A DNA stretch of 64,000 nucleotides from Flavobacterium sp. ENC (GTDB lineage Bacteria; Bacteroidota; Bacteroidia; Flavobacteriales; Flavobacteriaceae). Position 1 is the first letter of the stretch. Every line of letters begins with the position of its first letter. A program made the translations under genes and the position numbers. The notes under the pieces are model-generated. The model did not search any database and had not been told where the DNA came from. It saw nothing but the letters and a program-made list of their open reading frames with translations. Location of the stretch: positions 496,001-560,000 of the forward strand of contig NZ_JAJMOY010000001.1 in assembly GCF_020991415.1 (NCBI RefSeq), in the 5' to 3' direction. Shown in pieces: positions 1 through 9,411 of this stretch.

Positions 1-1401
1 AGGACGTATGCGAATGAACGGGAAGTCAAAGAAAATCCGGTCGCTGCTGTTGATGATCTGGATGATACTAAATCGTACCTGGCTTCTGCCGAAAACACTT
101 TCAAAACCAAAAAATACAGAAACACCACCACCGAAGAAGATCTGGATGCTTCCCTAGCAGACGCCAACAAAACCTATCATAATGTGTCTGTCTTAGAATT
201 TGACGATGCTAATCCGGGTGAAACCCGCAATCTTTTTTACACGTTCAAAACAACACCCGAAATGATCAAGGATACCAGCGCAACGGTCACCATGCGCGGA
301 ATTTTTGTCCCAAACCGAAGTTATAAAAACCACAAAATAAAAAACCTCGAAATGGAAATTGTAACTTCTCATGATCCGAACAAAATGGGGTCTAACGGAA
401 GTTTTATGAATTACAGGCTGGTACGCTTTAAAAGGGTAAATTTCAAAACCCGTTTCCAGAACAATGGCGAAGGACCGGCAAGAATGATTCGACTTGAAAC
501 GGATGTTCCGGACATGTTTGACAAGACAACATTTCAGATCGAAGACCTGTATCCCAAATGTCCGATTTGCCCTAAAGGCGAAGAACCAACCGTAAGCTGC
601 CTGGATACGATCATTAAGAAGAACCAGATCTTTTTTACGTTTAAAAACATTTACTTACCGGGGAGTGAACAAAAAAATGTACACGAAAAAGACAGTACAA
701 AAGGCTTTGTAAAATATTCCATGAAATTTGCCGAGGACTTTCATAAAGTAAAAACGCGCAGCCGTACTGCCATCATTTTCGACAAAAACGAGCCGATTAT
801 TACCAATTATGCCACTACCCGATTTTTACCGGGAATCTCTATCGGGGCAAAAGCGGGTTACAATTTATATCCGGATTTGGACAATTCGACCAGTTATTTT
901 GTGGGCGCGACGATTTCGCCTTTTAAATCCTATCGTTTTTACTGGCAGGCAGAATGGATCAACAGCATCAATAAATACGATAGTGCTGAAAATGTAATCG
1001 ACGAAGTGGTTGTAAATCCGAATGGGGTAAAACAGCGGCAGCGCACCACCACAAGTACAGAAAACAAAAGTGTCAATTGGGAAGTGCCTGTGCTGATCCG
1101 GTACAATATCAATAATTATATCGGGGTTGGTGCGGGTGTGCAGGCCAATTTCAATGTTTCCCACGAGCAGACTCAAAATATTAAAATTGAATCTTTTGAA
1201 GGTGATTCGACTAAATTTGTAATTAACACCCGAACGGATTCTAATGCCGTCAAAAATTCCTTTACCGATCTTAAAACCGGATTGTTGCTGGACCTGACTG
1301 TGGGTGCCGCGAGAATTGGACCAAGTCTGGGGGTGCGTTATGTGATTAATTTCGAACAGAATTTTAATTATTTTCAGTTTTACGGAATCTGGAAGTTTTA
1401 A
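1..1401 (+). CDS. Surface/outer-membrane protein, 3' part only (5' end outside window)
   Basis: The frame is open from base 1, so this is the last 466 codons of a longer gene; the GTG at 184 is only an internal codon. Residues near the middle (GFVKYSMKF... then RSRTAIIFDKNEPIITN) resemble the end of the repeated extracellular domain found in many Bacteroidota surface proteins (DUF7619/DUF11-like), in which a segment of the type 'A-I-F-D-N-P-I-T-N' closes a beta-sandwich. It is followed by about 190 residues of alternating aromatic and polar strands (from PGISIGAKAGYNL) that end in the aromatic residue F, as expected for an outer-membrane beta-barrel. A CPICP motif of unknown role lies before these. 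The gene precedes the TPR-CHAT gene in the same direction, 277 bp away, across a nested inverted repeat. The function is not known; the barrel call is inference from strand pattern. Confidence 0.6.
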   Translation, partial: RTYANEREVKENPVAAVDDLDDTKSYLASAENTFKTKKYRNTTTEEDLDASLADANKTYHNVSVLEFDDANPGETRNLFYTFKTTPEMIKDTSATVTMRGIFVPNRSYKNHKIKNLEMEIVTSHDPNKMGSNGSFMNYRLVRFKRVNFKTRFQNNGEGPARMIRLETDVPDMFDKTTFQIEDLYPKCPICPKGEEPTVSCLDTIIKKNQIFFTFKNIYLPGSEQKNVHEKDSTKGFVKYSMKFAEDFHKVKTRSRTAIIFDKNEPIITNYATTRFLPGISIGAKAGYNLYPDLDNSTSYFVGATISPFKSYRFYWQAEWINSINKYDSAENVIDEVVVNPNGVKQRQRTTTSTENKSVNWEVPVLIRYNINNYIGVGAGVQANFNVSHEQTQNIKIESFEGDSTKFVINTRTDSNAVKNSFTDLKTGLLLDLTVGAARIGPSLGVRYVINFEQNFNYFQFYGIWKF

Positions 1402-1410
1402 GCGTTATTA

Positions 1411-1663
1411 CACAGAGATGCACAAAGAGTTTCGCAGAGATACACGGAGAGAAAAGCGTTTGCCACTAATTACACAAAGTTGCACGAAGGTTCTCACTGA
1501 GATACGCAGAGAAAAAAGGTTTAGCCACGAATTACACGAATTTTCGCGAATTTTTTCCACTTATGCTGCTTAAATTAATTCGTGAAAATTCGTGTAATTC
1601 GTGGCAAAAAAAAAACTTAAAATCCCTTAGTGAGCCTTTGCGAAAACTTCGTGCATCTCTATG
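1411..1663. repeat. Nested intergenic inverted repeat
   Basis: An outer pair of arms (about 1411-1439 and 1636-1663; the second is the imperfect reverse complement of the first, with one indel and a few mismatches) encloses an inner, nearly perfect pair (1524-1552 and 1577-1605; 28 of 29 positions pair around a 24-nt loop). The arms contain repeated words such as AGAGAT and ATTACACGAA. It fills most of the gap between the surface protein gene and the TPR-CHAT gene. No reading frame is convincing here. Confidence 0.85.
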
Positions 1664-1678
1664 AAATAAATCAATAAT

Positions 1679-4336
1679 ATGACAAAACTGTATTGCTATA
1701 TTTTATTCTTCACATCGATACTACTCTCCGGGCAGCCATCTGTTTCAGAAGAAGATAAGCTATACCATGCCATTGATGTTTTTGTTGCGAACCCTTCGGC
1801 GAAAGCCCTGCAAAACTTAACGAATACAGAAACAGAATTCTGGAAAAACCCAAAGCCCAAAACCAAAGAGGCATTGCTGGCCATTGTAGTTTTAAACTGC
1901 AATAAAGCCTACTACGAAAATCAGTTCGGGCAATCTGAGAAAGCGATTAAAAGCTACGAAAAAGCCTGGCTCGTGTATCAAAAATATCATTTTAAAGGTT
2001 ACGATATTATCGAATACTGCCTGAAACCTTTAGGCAATTTGTATACCCTTCTCGGTGATTATGACAATGCCGAAAATACTATTAAACAGTATTATTTTAT
2101 TGCCGATCAGGAGAAAAATGAACCTCAGAAACTAGCAGCGATTCTTAATTTATCGAATGTATATCAAAACACCGGAAATCTTTACAAAGCAATTGACTTG
2201 CTCGAAAAAACAATCCAAACCGAAAAATTAACCGCAACTCAAAAAGGGGTTTTATTAAACAATCTAGGCGCTGATTATTTTCTGACGACCAAAAGTTTTT
2301 TAATACAAACAACTGCTTTTGAAAAAGCCGAAAGTTCTTTCCTCAAAGCCATCCTACTGTTAAAAGACGATCCGTCGCAAGCCGAGACTTTATCCAATTC
2401 GTATCGAAATCTGGCCAAATTAAAAATAGAACAAAACGACCTGGCCCAAGCTTCGGACTATTTTGAAAAAGCCAAAACAGCATTCCGCAAAACGTCCGGC
2501 CAGGAACCCCGAAAAAAAGCACAATTGGATTATGAAGCCGCTTTTCTTTCTTTCCGACAGGGAAAAATAAAGGAGGCCAACGAAAATATTGTTGCTGTTT
2601 TTAAAACGCTCCTTCCGGATTATTCTCCTTCCAAAAATATCCTTCCCAAGCAGAATTCGCTTTATGCAGAAACGGTTTTACTGGATGCCCTGGATTTGCA
2701 GGCGGCCGTGTATCTGGCACAAGACCAGCCCAAAAATGCCCTGAAAAGTTTTGCTCTTTCCTTTCATATTGAAGAATTGTTTCAGTCGCTTCTGGTGTAC
2801 GAAAATTCTAAAATTGTAACCCAGATCCGAAATCGGAACCGAACCGAAAAGTGTATTTCGATTTATTATTCCCTTTATGAAAAAGAGAAAAAAATCCATT
2901 ATATCGAGAGTGCCTTTTTGCTTTCGGAACAAACCAAATCGGTGGTTTTAAAAAGCCGTCTTCACGAAAACACGAATTTGTCCAGAGCAGAAAAGCTAAT
3001 TTTACAACAGCTTCAAAATTGGAATACTGTTATTCTAAAAGAACAGCAAAAACTGGAACTGGCGAATATTTCTAAAATCAATGAAGCCATAAAAAAGCAA
3101 AATGAACTGATGCTGTTGCTTAAAAAACAGAAAAGTGAAGACACCGCCGAAACCGATACTGCTTTTGATCTGCAAAAATTATACGACAAATTAACACAGG
3201 ATAATGTTGTACTAACGGAGTACTTTGCAGGTTCCGACGGTATTTATAATTTTACGGTTGAAAACAACACCATAAAGCTTTACTATATTTCTCTGGAAGG
3301 GACCGGTTTAACCAGCCTGATGGAATTTATTCGCCTTTTTAATGATCCCAATGCGATTACCAATAATCCACAGCACTACAACCGGGTTGGAAACCGTATT
3401 TATAAATATCTTAAAATTTCCTCCACCGGAAACCACAAAAACCTCATCCTTATTCCGGATGGTATTTTGAGTTTTCTGCCTTTTGAAGCTTTAATCACAA
3501 AAGAATCGGCTACGACAAATTTTGCTAAAATGCATTATCTGGTCAGTGATTTTAATGTGGCGTATAACAATTCTGCTTCCTTTTATGTGAATTCGGTTCC
3601 GTTTTCCAAACCAAAAAAAACGGTTCTGGGAATTTTTCCGATTTTCGAAAATACCGATTTTGCCCTGACTTTTTCTAAGAATGAATTACAATCTATCAGG
3701 AAGAATTTTGATGGTCAGTTTTTCGAAAACAGCAATGCGACTTTTTCTAATTTCAAAAAAAATGCTGCATATTATTCTATTTTACATTTGAGTACGCATG
3801 CTTCTTCCGGTGATCTGGAAACTCCGGCAAGCATTAAATTCTACGATCAGGAAATCCTGTATTCTGAATTGTACAATCTCCATATCAATCCGGATCTGGT
3901 TATTTTGAGTGCCTGTGAAACCGGCATAGGAAAATTATACAAAGCAGAAGGTGCCATGAGTGTTGCAAGAGGTTTTCAGTTTGCAGGTGCGCAGAATTTA
4001 TTATTTTCATTATGGAAAGTAAATGATTTTACAACTTCTGTTTTTATGGATGATTTTTATACCAACCTCAAAAAGGATCAGTCTTTTTCTGAAGCCAATG
4101 CGAATGCAAAACGTGCCTTTTTAAGTGACCCAAAGATTCCAAATGCTAAAAAATCCCCTTATTACTGGAGTGCTTTTGTCTATTACGGCAGTATTGCCCC
4201 AGCTGAAAAATCTTCCAATTATATCGTATACATCATTAGTATTTTGATTGTAATTGGTTTATTTTTGATTTTCAATCCTTATCAGAAATGGAAGATCTTC
4301 ATAAAGTCCTCAAAAAAGCAAAATACCGAAAAGTAA
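1679..4336 (+). CDS. TPR-CHAT domain protein, putative periplasmic caspase-like protease
   Basis: This 885-residue protein starts with a hydrophobic signal-like segment (about residues 1-20). Many TPR-like helical repeats follow (about 40-420; for example GNLYTLLGDYDNAE and LNLSNVYQNTGNLYKAI), then a coiled segment and a C-terminal CHAT domain (about 500-830). The CHAT catalytic dyad of clan CD is visible: His707 in HLSTHA and Cys746 in ILSACETG, followed by the usual GAMSVARGFQFAGAQ and SLWKVND segments. A transmembrane helix (about 848-865) and a short basic tail end the protein. From the signal segment and single C-terminal helix I infer that the repeats and CHAT domain lie in the periplasm, anchored in the inner membrane. 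The last 49 bp overlap the retropepsin-like gene, which suggests translational coupling. CHAT proteins usually act as proteases triggered by a partner through the TPRs; the trigger and substrate here are unknown. Confidence 0.85.
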   Translation: MTKLYCYILFFTSILLSGQPSVSEEDKLYHAIDVFVANPSAKALQNLTNTETEFWKNPKPKTKEALLAIVVLNCNKAYYENQFGQSEKAIKSYEKAWLVYQKYHFKGYDIIEYCLKPLGNLYTLLGDYDNAENTIKQYYFIADQEKNEPQKLAAILNLSNVYQNTGNLYKAIDLLEKTIQTEKLTATQKGVLLNNLGADYFLTTKSFLIQTTAFEKAESSFLKAILLLKDDPSQAETLSNSYRNLAKLKIEQNDLAQASDYFEKAKTAFRKTSGQEPRKKAQLDYEAAFLSFRQGKIKEANENIVAVFKTLLPDYSPSKNILPKQNSLYAETVLLDALDLQAAVYLAQDQPKNALKSFALSFHIEELFQSLLVYENSKIVTQIRNRNRTEKCISIYYSLYEKEKKIHYIESAFLLSEQTKSVVLKSRLHENTNLSRAEKLILQQLQNWNTVILKEQQKLELANISKINEAIKKQNELMLLLKKQKSEDTAETDTAFDLQKLYDKLTQDNVVLTEYFAGSDGIYNFTVENNTIKLYYISLEGTGLTSLMEFIRLFNDPNAITNNPQHYNRVGNRIYKYLKISSTGNHKNLILIPDGILSFLPFEALITKESATTNFAKMHYLVSDFNVAYNNSASFYVNSVPFSKPKKTVLGIFPIFENTDFALTFSKNELQSIRKNFDGQFFENSNATFSNFKKNAAYYSILHLSTHASSGDLETPASIKFYDQEILYSELYNLHINPDLVILSACETGIGKLYKAEGAMSVARGFQFAGAQNLLFSLWKVNDFTTSVFMDDFYTNLKKDQSFSEANANAKRAFLSDPKIPNAKKSPYYWSAFVYYGSIAPAEKSSNYIVYIISILIVIGLFLIFNPYQKWKIFIKSSKKQNTEK

Positions 4337-4725
4337 AATTCAGGGTTACCAAAACCCAGCATTTATTAATTAAGGCAAAAATAAATGGTGTTTCGGGAAA
4401 TTTCATTTTAGATACCGGTGCTTCCAATACCTGCATTGGTTTTGAAAGTATTGACTATTTTGAGATCTCTGCCAAAAAATCTAAAACCAAAGCTTCCGGA
4501 GCCGGAGCAACCGGCATGGAAACCCAGATTTCTTCCCATAATCATCTGCAGCTCGGCAGCTGGAAAAATACCGATTTCAATCTGGTTATTTTTGATCTTT
4601 CACACGTAAACGAAGCTTTAACATCCTACAAAGCAAAAGCGGTACACGGTATTATCGGTGCTGATGTTTTGCTTAGAGGCAAAGCCATTATTGATTATTA
4701 CAATCATTATGTTTATCTGCAATAA
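4288..4725 (+). CDS. Retropepsin-like aspartic protease (clan AA)
   Basis: The 145-residue product has the retropepsin signature FILDTGASNT, with catalytic Asp42, and the paired downstream motif IIGADVL (122-128) that forms the other side of the active-site fold. The size fits a single-domain protease that works as a homodimer. No signal peptide is seen, so it is probably cytoplasmic unless tethered to a partner. The ATG at 4288 lies inside the end of the TPR-CHAT gene (49-bp overlap, different frame) and is the only ATG upstream of the DTGAS motif, which supports this start. Substrate is unknown; cleavage of, or by, the CHAT partner is possible but is only inference from the overlap. Confidence 0.85.
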   Translation: MEDLHKVLKKAKYRKVKFRVTKTQHLLIKAKINGVSGNFILDTGASNTCIGFESIDYFEISAKKSKTKASGAGATGMETQISSHNHLQLGSWKNTDFNLVIFDLSHVNEALTSYKAKAVHGIIGADVLLRGKAIIDYYNHYVYLQ

Positions 4726-4755
4726 AAAGAGTTTTTTTATTGAAACAGAAACGAT

Positions 4756-5994
4756 TTATGCCTCATTTTTTTTATTGGGAACCGCGTGTTTTTTTAATGA
4801 AAAATAAGCCACTACAGTACTGAGCAGCATCAAAAGACCTCCTAAAATAAAGGGTGCTCCGGCAAATTTAAAAGGCGCATCACTATGGGTGAAAAAGAAA
4901 AAGGTGTTTGCCATCATGGGCGGGCCAATGATTGAAGAGGCACTCATTAAGCTCGTCAAAGTTCCCTGAATTTCTCCCTGCTCGCTGGGCGCTACTTTAC
5001 TGGCAACCACAGATTGTAATGCCGGTCCGGCAATTCCACCAAGGCAATACGGGATTAAAAACACAAACATCATCCAGCTTTCTGTTGCAAAGGCAAACAA
5101 CAACATTCCGATGGTGTACAACGCCAGTCCGATATAAATACTTTTTTCGTTTCCTAATTTCGGATTGATCCAGCGAACTAATCCTCCTTGTACAATTCCC
5201 ACCAACAGACCAATTATTCCCAGCGAGATTCCAATCATTCGTTCGTCCCAGCTGAACTGATAAATGGTAAAGAAACTCCAGTTGCTTTGTACGGCATGTG
5301 ATCCGACGTATAACAAAAATATCGCTGCAATTAATCCAATCAGTGTGGGGTGTTTTTTCAGACCCAGAATAGCTCCAACGGGATTTGCCCGTTTCCAGTT
5401 GAAAGATCTGCGGTTTTCTTTTTTCAGGGATTCCGGTAAAATGAAAAAGCCATATAAAAAGTTGACCATGCACAAAACGGCTGCTGCATAGAAAGGCACC
5501 CTTGAACCATATTGTCCTAATAAACCGCCAATGACCGGCCCTATGATAAATCCTAATCCAAAAGCTGCCCCAACCAGACCAAAGTTTTTGGCCCTGTTTT
5601 CGGGCGTACTGACATCCGCAATATAAGCTGAAGCTGTTGTAATACTGGCTCCGGTTACTCCTGCAATAATTCTTCCTATAAATAACCATAAGATGGTGGG
5701 CGCAAAAGCCAGTAATAGATAGTCTAATGAAAATCCGAAAAGCGAAATTAAGATAATCGGCCTTCTCCCGTATTTATCACTCAGGTTACCGATTACAGGG
5801 GCAAATACAAACTGGGTTATCGCATAGGCAAAAGTCAGCCAGCCCCCTATTTTTGCTGCTTCGCTGATATCGCCATGAATTAATTCTTCTATTAATTTTG
5901 GAATGACAGGAATAATAATTCCCCATCCGGTAATATCAATTAACATGGTTATGAAAATAAAACCAATCGCCGCAGATTTATCTTTTTGTAGCAT
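4756..5994 (-). CDS. MFS drug exporter of the TCR/Tet (DHA1) type
   Basis: The 412-residue protein has 12 predicted membrane segments. It carries MFS motif A between helices 2 and 3 ([11 protein letters not shown]) and the antiporter motif C ([16 protein letters not shown]), which are typical of proton-coupled drug exporters of the TetA group. It ends with a short basic tail ([12 protein letters not shown]). The gene stands alone on the minus strand, tail-to-tail with the retropepsin gene. A terminator hairpin at 6047-6088 separates it from the RND operon upstream. Whether it exports tetracycline cannot be told from the sequence; many chromosomal relatives in Flavobacteria have no proven resistance role. 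Confidence 0.85.
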   Translation of the reverse strand: MLQKDKSAAIGFIFITMLIDITGWGIIIPVIPKLIEELIHGDISEAAKIGGWLTFAYAITQFVFAPVIGNLSDKYGRRPIILISLFGFSLDYLLLAFAPTILWLFIGRIIAGVTGASITTASAYIADVSTPENRAKNFGLVGAAFGLGFIIGPVIGGLLGQYGSRVPFYAAAVLCMVNFLYGFFILPESLKKENRRSFNWKRANPVGAILGLKKHPTLIGLIAAIFLLYVGSHAVQSNWSFFTIYQFSWDERMIGISLGIIGLLVGIVQGGLVRWINPKLGNEKSIYIGLALYTIGMLLFAFATESWMMFVFLIPYCLGGIAGPALQSVVASKVAPSEQGEIQGTLTSLMSASSIIGPPMMANTFFFFTHSDAPFKFAGAPFILGGLLMLLSTVVAYFSLKKHAVPNKKNEA

Positions 5995-6046
5995 AAACTT
6001 TATAATATAAGGTGATACAAATAAACATCTTTTTTTTAATTAACAA

Positions 6047-6088
6047 TAAAAAATCCCAAACTCCTTAAATTGGAATTTGGGATTTTTT
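6047..6088. terminator. Terminator-like hairpin downstream of the RND efflux operon
   Basis: An A-rich left arm with TCCCAAACTCC pairs with GGAATTTGGGA followed by a T run; there is one imperfect pair in the stem. With A and T runs on both sides it can act in either direction. It lies 64 bp past the stop codon of the minus-strand RND pump gene. Confidence 0.7.
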
Positions 6089-6151
6089 GTGTTTTTTGGA
6101 ATTCCTCCAAGAATTTGGAATTTGGAATTTCAATATTGAGATTTAAAACTC

Positions 6152-9100
6152 TTAATGAGTATGTTTTGGATTAAAACCGTCTTCGCTTAATTCTTTGTGC
6201 TCGTAATCGGCCACCATTTCAGCTTCGTAATCGATTTTTTCTCCTTTAGATAATCTGCGGATAATTCCTTCCATGATCTGGTAGATTACAGGAACAACAA
6301 TCAGGGTCAGGAATAACGAAGAAATCAATCCTCCGATAATTACCCACGCCAATCCGTTTTTCCATTCCGCTCCTGCTCCTGAAGCTAATGCAATCGGGAA
6401 CATACCAAATACCATCGCAATAGTCGTCATCAAAATCGGACGCAAACGAGCGTGATTCGCCTGAATCAGTGCTGTTCTGATTGATTCTCCGGCAGCTCTT
6501 CGCTGATTCGTATAATCGACCAGCATGATCGCATTCTTACACACCAGACCAATCAACATGATGATCCCCAAAATGGTAAAGATATTCAAGGAGTTATTTG
6601 TCAGGGCTAATGCCAATAAAGCACCAATAAACGAAAGCGGAATAGCAAACAATACTACAAACGGGTGAACGAAACTGTCGTACAAACTCACCATTACCAG
6701 GTAAACCAAAATAATAGCGGCTAATAAAGCGATTCCTAAAGTACCAAATCCTTCCGATTGGTTCTCCTGGTCACCTCCCCAGATGTAGTTTACTCCGGCC
6801 GGTTTTTTCAGTTTGTCTAATTTTGCCTGCCATTGTGTTACAATTGTTCCCGATGGAACCCCAACGTTTTGTCCTTTTACCGTTACCGAAGCAGATTTAT
6901 CTCTTCGCTCTAACTGGCTAGGTCCTGAACCTTCTGTAATATCAGCAAACTGCGATAATTTAATTTGTTGCCCTGAAGCATTGATAAAAATCAGACTACT
7001 CACATCCGTAATACTTTTTCTGTCGAAAGCATTGTATCTGATGTTGATATCATATTCGTATTCACCGGCTCTGTATTTACCATCTGTATTTCCGCTAAAA
7101 GCAGTCTGCATGGTTAAACCAACCGTTTGAAGCGTCAATCCTAAAGCAGCCATTTTATCACGGTCTACCTTAACGTTTACCTCCGGGTTTCCGTCTTCAA
7201 CCGTTAATTTAATCTCTGTTGTTCCGGGAATTGTACGTAATTCAGCTTCCGCCAATTTAGCAAACGCCATAGCACTTTCTGTTGAAGGTCCTGTTACGAT
7301 TAATCCTAAAGTAGCATCTTCAGCAGTTCCTAAGATACCTACGGGAACTGTTTTTACTTTTGCTCCTACTAATACTTTTTCAAGCTTACGTTTGATTTTT
7401 GCCGCATAAACATTGGCATCATCGGTACGGTCTTTTTGTTCGATCATTTTTACGTCAATCTCCGCCTTGTAAGCTGTAGCCTGTGAGGCTCCAAAACCTT
7501 CACTGGTTTGTCCTACCGTTGTAATCTGGCTGTGCACATATTCCTGTGATTTCAAATAGGCTTCTGCTTTTTGCGTCATGAAGTTGGTTTGCTCTAACGA
7601 AGCATCTTTCGGCATTTCGATCTGGACTAAGAATTCCCCACTATCAGAAGAAGCGAAAAACTCTCCACCAATAAAGCCTCCCAATCCGAAGATTGATCCA
7701 AAGAACAAGATCAGTACCAGAACAATGGTCTTACCATAATTATCCAGACACCAGGTTAACAAGTGAGAAATCCAGTTGGTGAAACGTGTTAAATAGCTTT
7801 CGAAACCAAGAATAATTCTTCCGAATAAATTCTTTCCTTCGATATGTTCCAGTTTACCATAACGGGATGATAACCAAGGAATAATGGTAAATGAAGCTAA
7901 AAGCGACAATAAAGTTGAAATAATTACGGTTACACAAAATTGTGTAATGATATTAGAAACTAATCCGGAACTCATTGCAATAGGCAGGAACACTACCACA
8001 ATTACCAATGTAATCGAAGTTACCGTTCCTCCAATTTCCGCAGTTCCGTCATAGGATGCCCGAATCCTGCTTTTACCCATCTCCATATGTCGGTAAATAT
8101 TCTCGAGGACCACAATCGCATCATCGACCAGAATACCGACGACCAGAGACAATCCTAATAAACTCATTAAGTTCAGGGTGTATCCCATTAAATAAATACC
8201 AATAAAAGTAGCAATCAAAGATGCCGGAATAGAAACCATTACAATCAATGAGTTTCTGATACTGTGCAGGAAGAACAACATTACAAGAGCCACCAGCACT
8301 ACCGCGATCAATAAATCGTGAACTACAGAATCTGCCGCTTCAAGCGTAAAGATGGTACTGTCTTTTGCAACTTCTAATTTTAAGTGGTTTTTTTCATAAT
8401 CTTTTTCAAGAATTGCAATTGTTTTCAGCAACTGCTCACTTACCGCCACCGCATTTGCGTCAGATTGTTTTACGATTTGTAAAACAATAGCGCTTTTTTG
8501 ATCTACACGTGATATTTTCTCAGCGATTTTCTGAGTATCCTGAACATCGGCAATATCACTTAAACGAACCTGAATTCCATTTTGAGAGGAAACGACTAAG
8601 TTTCTTAATTCCGTAACATTTTTGTATTTACCCGCTAAACGGATTAATATTTTCTGATCACGTGTCTGAATGTTTCCGGTTGGGAAATCCAGATTGGAAG
8701 TCAGAATAGTTTGTTGTACCTGCGGCACAGATAATCCGTAACCCTGCATTTTTACAGCATCAAGATTCACCTGAATTTCACGCTCAGATCCACCAATAAT
8801 ATTTACCTGGGCAACACCTTGTACACGGGATAAAATAGGCGCAATTTTTTTGTCAATTAAGTCATAAAATGCCGCTTCGTCCATTTTTCCGTTGGCACCA
8901 AGGGTCATAATTGGTAAATCACTCAGCGAGAATTTGGTCAGTGCAGGCGTTTTTACGTCCTCCGGCAAATCACTGATAATCGCATTTATTTTACGCTGTG
9001 CATCATTTAAAGAGAAATCGACTTTTGCATTTGAGGTTAAGGTAATCGATACGATAGATAAACTTTCGTATGATTTCGAGTCAATTTTTTTAACATTCTC

Positions 9101-9322
9101 CAAGGACGCAATCGCATCTTCAATTTTCTTGGTTACGGTATTTTCTACCTCACTCGGGGAAGCTCCCGGATAAATAGTAGAAATCGTAATAACGTTTTGC
9201 TCAAATTTTGGGATCAGCTCATAACCTAACTGGCTGTAACTGAACAATCCACCAAGAATCAGAATCGTAAACAATACGATTACTAACGACGGACGTTTTA
9301 TGGATATTTCGGCTAATTTCAT
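6152..9322 (-). CDS. RND efflux pump inner-membrane subunit (AcrB/HAE type)
   Basis: At 1056 residues the protein has the length of AcrB-type pumps. It has the expected layout: a first helix near the N-terminus (about 12-32), a large periplasmic loop with the YPGASPSEVE segment, helices 2-6, helix 7, a second periplasmic loop and helices 8-12. Helix 4 carries the proton-relay pair Asp400-Asp401 in VGILVDDAIVVLEN. This points to a drug/proton antiporter of the hydrophobe/amphiphile family, not a heavy-metal pump. It is the last gene of tetR-tolC-mfp-RND and should form the trimeric pump that joins the adaptor and the outer-membrane channel. An 89-bp gap with an imperfect inverted repeat separates it from the adaptor gene. 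The substrate cannot be predicted. Confidence 0.95.
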   Translation of the reverse strand: MKLAEISIKRPSLVIVLFTILILGGLFSYSQLGYELIPKFEQNVITISTIYPGASPSEVENTVTKKIEDAIASLENVKKIDSKSYESLSIVSITLTSNAKVDFSLNDAQRKINAIISDLPEDVKTPALTKFSLSDLPIMTLGANGKMDEAAFYDLIDKKIAPILSRVQGVAQVNIIGGSEREIQVNLDAVKMQGYGLSVPQVQQTILTSNLDFPTGNIQTRDQKILIRLAGKYKNVTELRNLVVSSQNGIQVRLSDIADVQDTQKIAEKISRVDQKSAIVLQIVKQSDANAVAVSEQLLKTIAILEKDYEKNHLKLEVAKDSTIFTLEAADSVVHDLLIAVVLVALVMLFFLHSIRNSLIVMVSIPASLIATFIGIYLMGYTLNLMSLLGLSLVVGILVDDAIVVLENIYRHMEMGKSRIRASYDGTAEIGGTVTSITLVIVVVFLPIAMSSGLVSNIITQFCVTVIISTLLSLLASFTIIPWLSSRYGKLEHIEGKNLFGRIILGFESYLTRFTNWISHLLTWCLDNYGKTIVLVLILFFGSIFGLGGFIGGEFFASSDSGEFLVQIEMPKDASLEQTNFMTQKAEAYLKSQEYVHSQITTVGQTSEGFGASQATAYKAEIDVKMIEQKDRTDDANVYAAKIKRKLEKVLVGAKVKTVPVGILGTAEDATLGLIVTGPSTESAMAFAKLAEAELRTIPGTTEIKLTVEDGNPEVNVKVDRDKMAALGLTLQTVGLTMQTAFSGNTDGKYRAGEYEYDINIRYNAFDRKSITDVSSLIFINASGQQIKLSQFADITEGSGPSQLERRDKSASVTVKGQNVGVPSGTIVTQWQAKLDKLKKPAGVNYIWGGDQENQSEGFGTLGIALLAAIILVYLVMVSLYDSFVHPFVVLFAIPLSFIGALLALALTNNSLNIFTILGIIMLIGLVCKNAIMLVDYTNQRRAAGESIRTALIQANHARLRPILMTTIAMVFGMFPIALASGAGAEWKNGLAWVIIGGLISSLFLTLIVVPVIYQIMEGIIRRLSKGEKIDYEAEMVADYEHKELSEDGFNPKHTH

Positions 9323-9330
9323 ATATTTTT

Positions 9331-9402
9331 CTTTATGCCTTAGGCTATACGCAATACGCTTTAGGCTTTTTAACTGCTTAAAGCTTATTGCTTACGGCTT
9401 AC
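9331..9402. repeat. Imperfect intergenic inverted repeat between mfp and RND genes
   Basis: A segment with GCAATACGCTTTAGGC is mirrored by a downstream segment whose reverse complement reads similarly (GCAATAAGCTTTAAGC), so the mRNA can fold into a long imperfect hairpin. It fills nearly the whole gap between two co-transcribed genes and may adjust relative expression. It belongs in style with the other intergenic inverted repeats in this window. Confidence 0.6.
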
Positions 9403-9411
9403 AGCCTGTAA

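Noticed and set aside
184..1401. Complete 405-residue gene starting at GTG 184
   Set aside because: The frame is open to base 1 with plausible protein, so 184 is an internal codon and the gene is cut by the window.
4997..5689. 230-residue frame on the same strand as the MFS gene
   Set aside because: Shadow frame inside the MFS gene; rich in Cys/Trp/Arg/Ser with no domain pattern.
4756..5994. Tetracycline resistance determinant
   Set aside because: The MFS family fits, but drug specificity cannot be inferred; no neighbouring tetR or mobile element.
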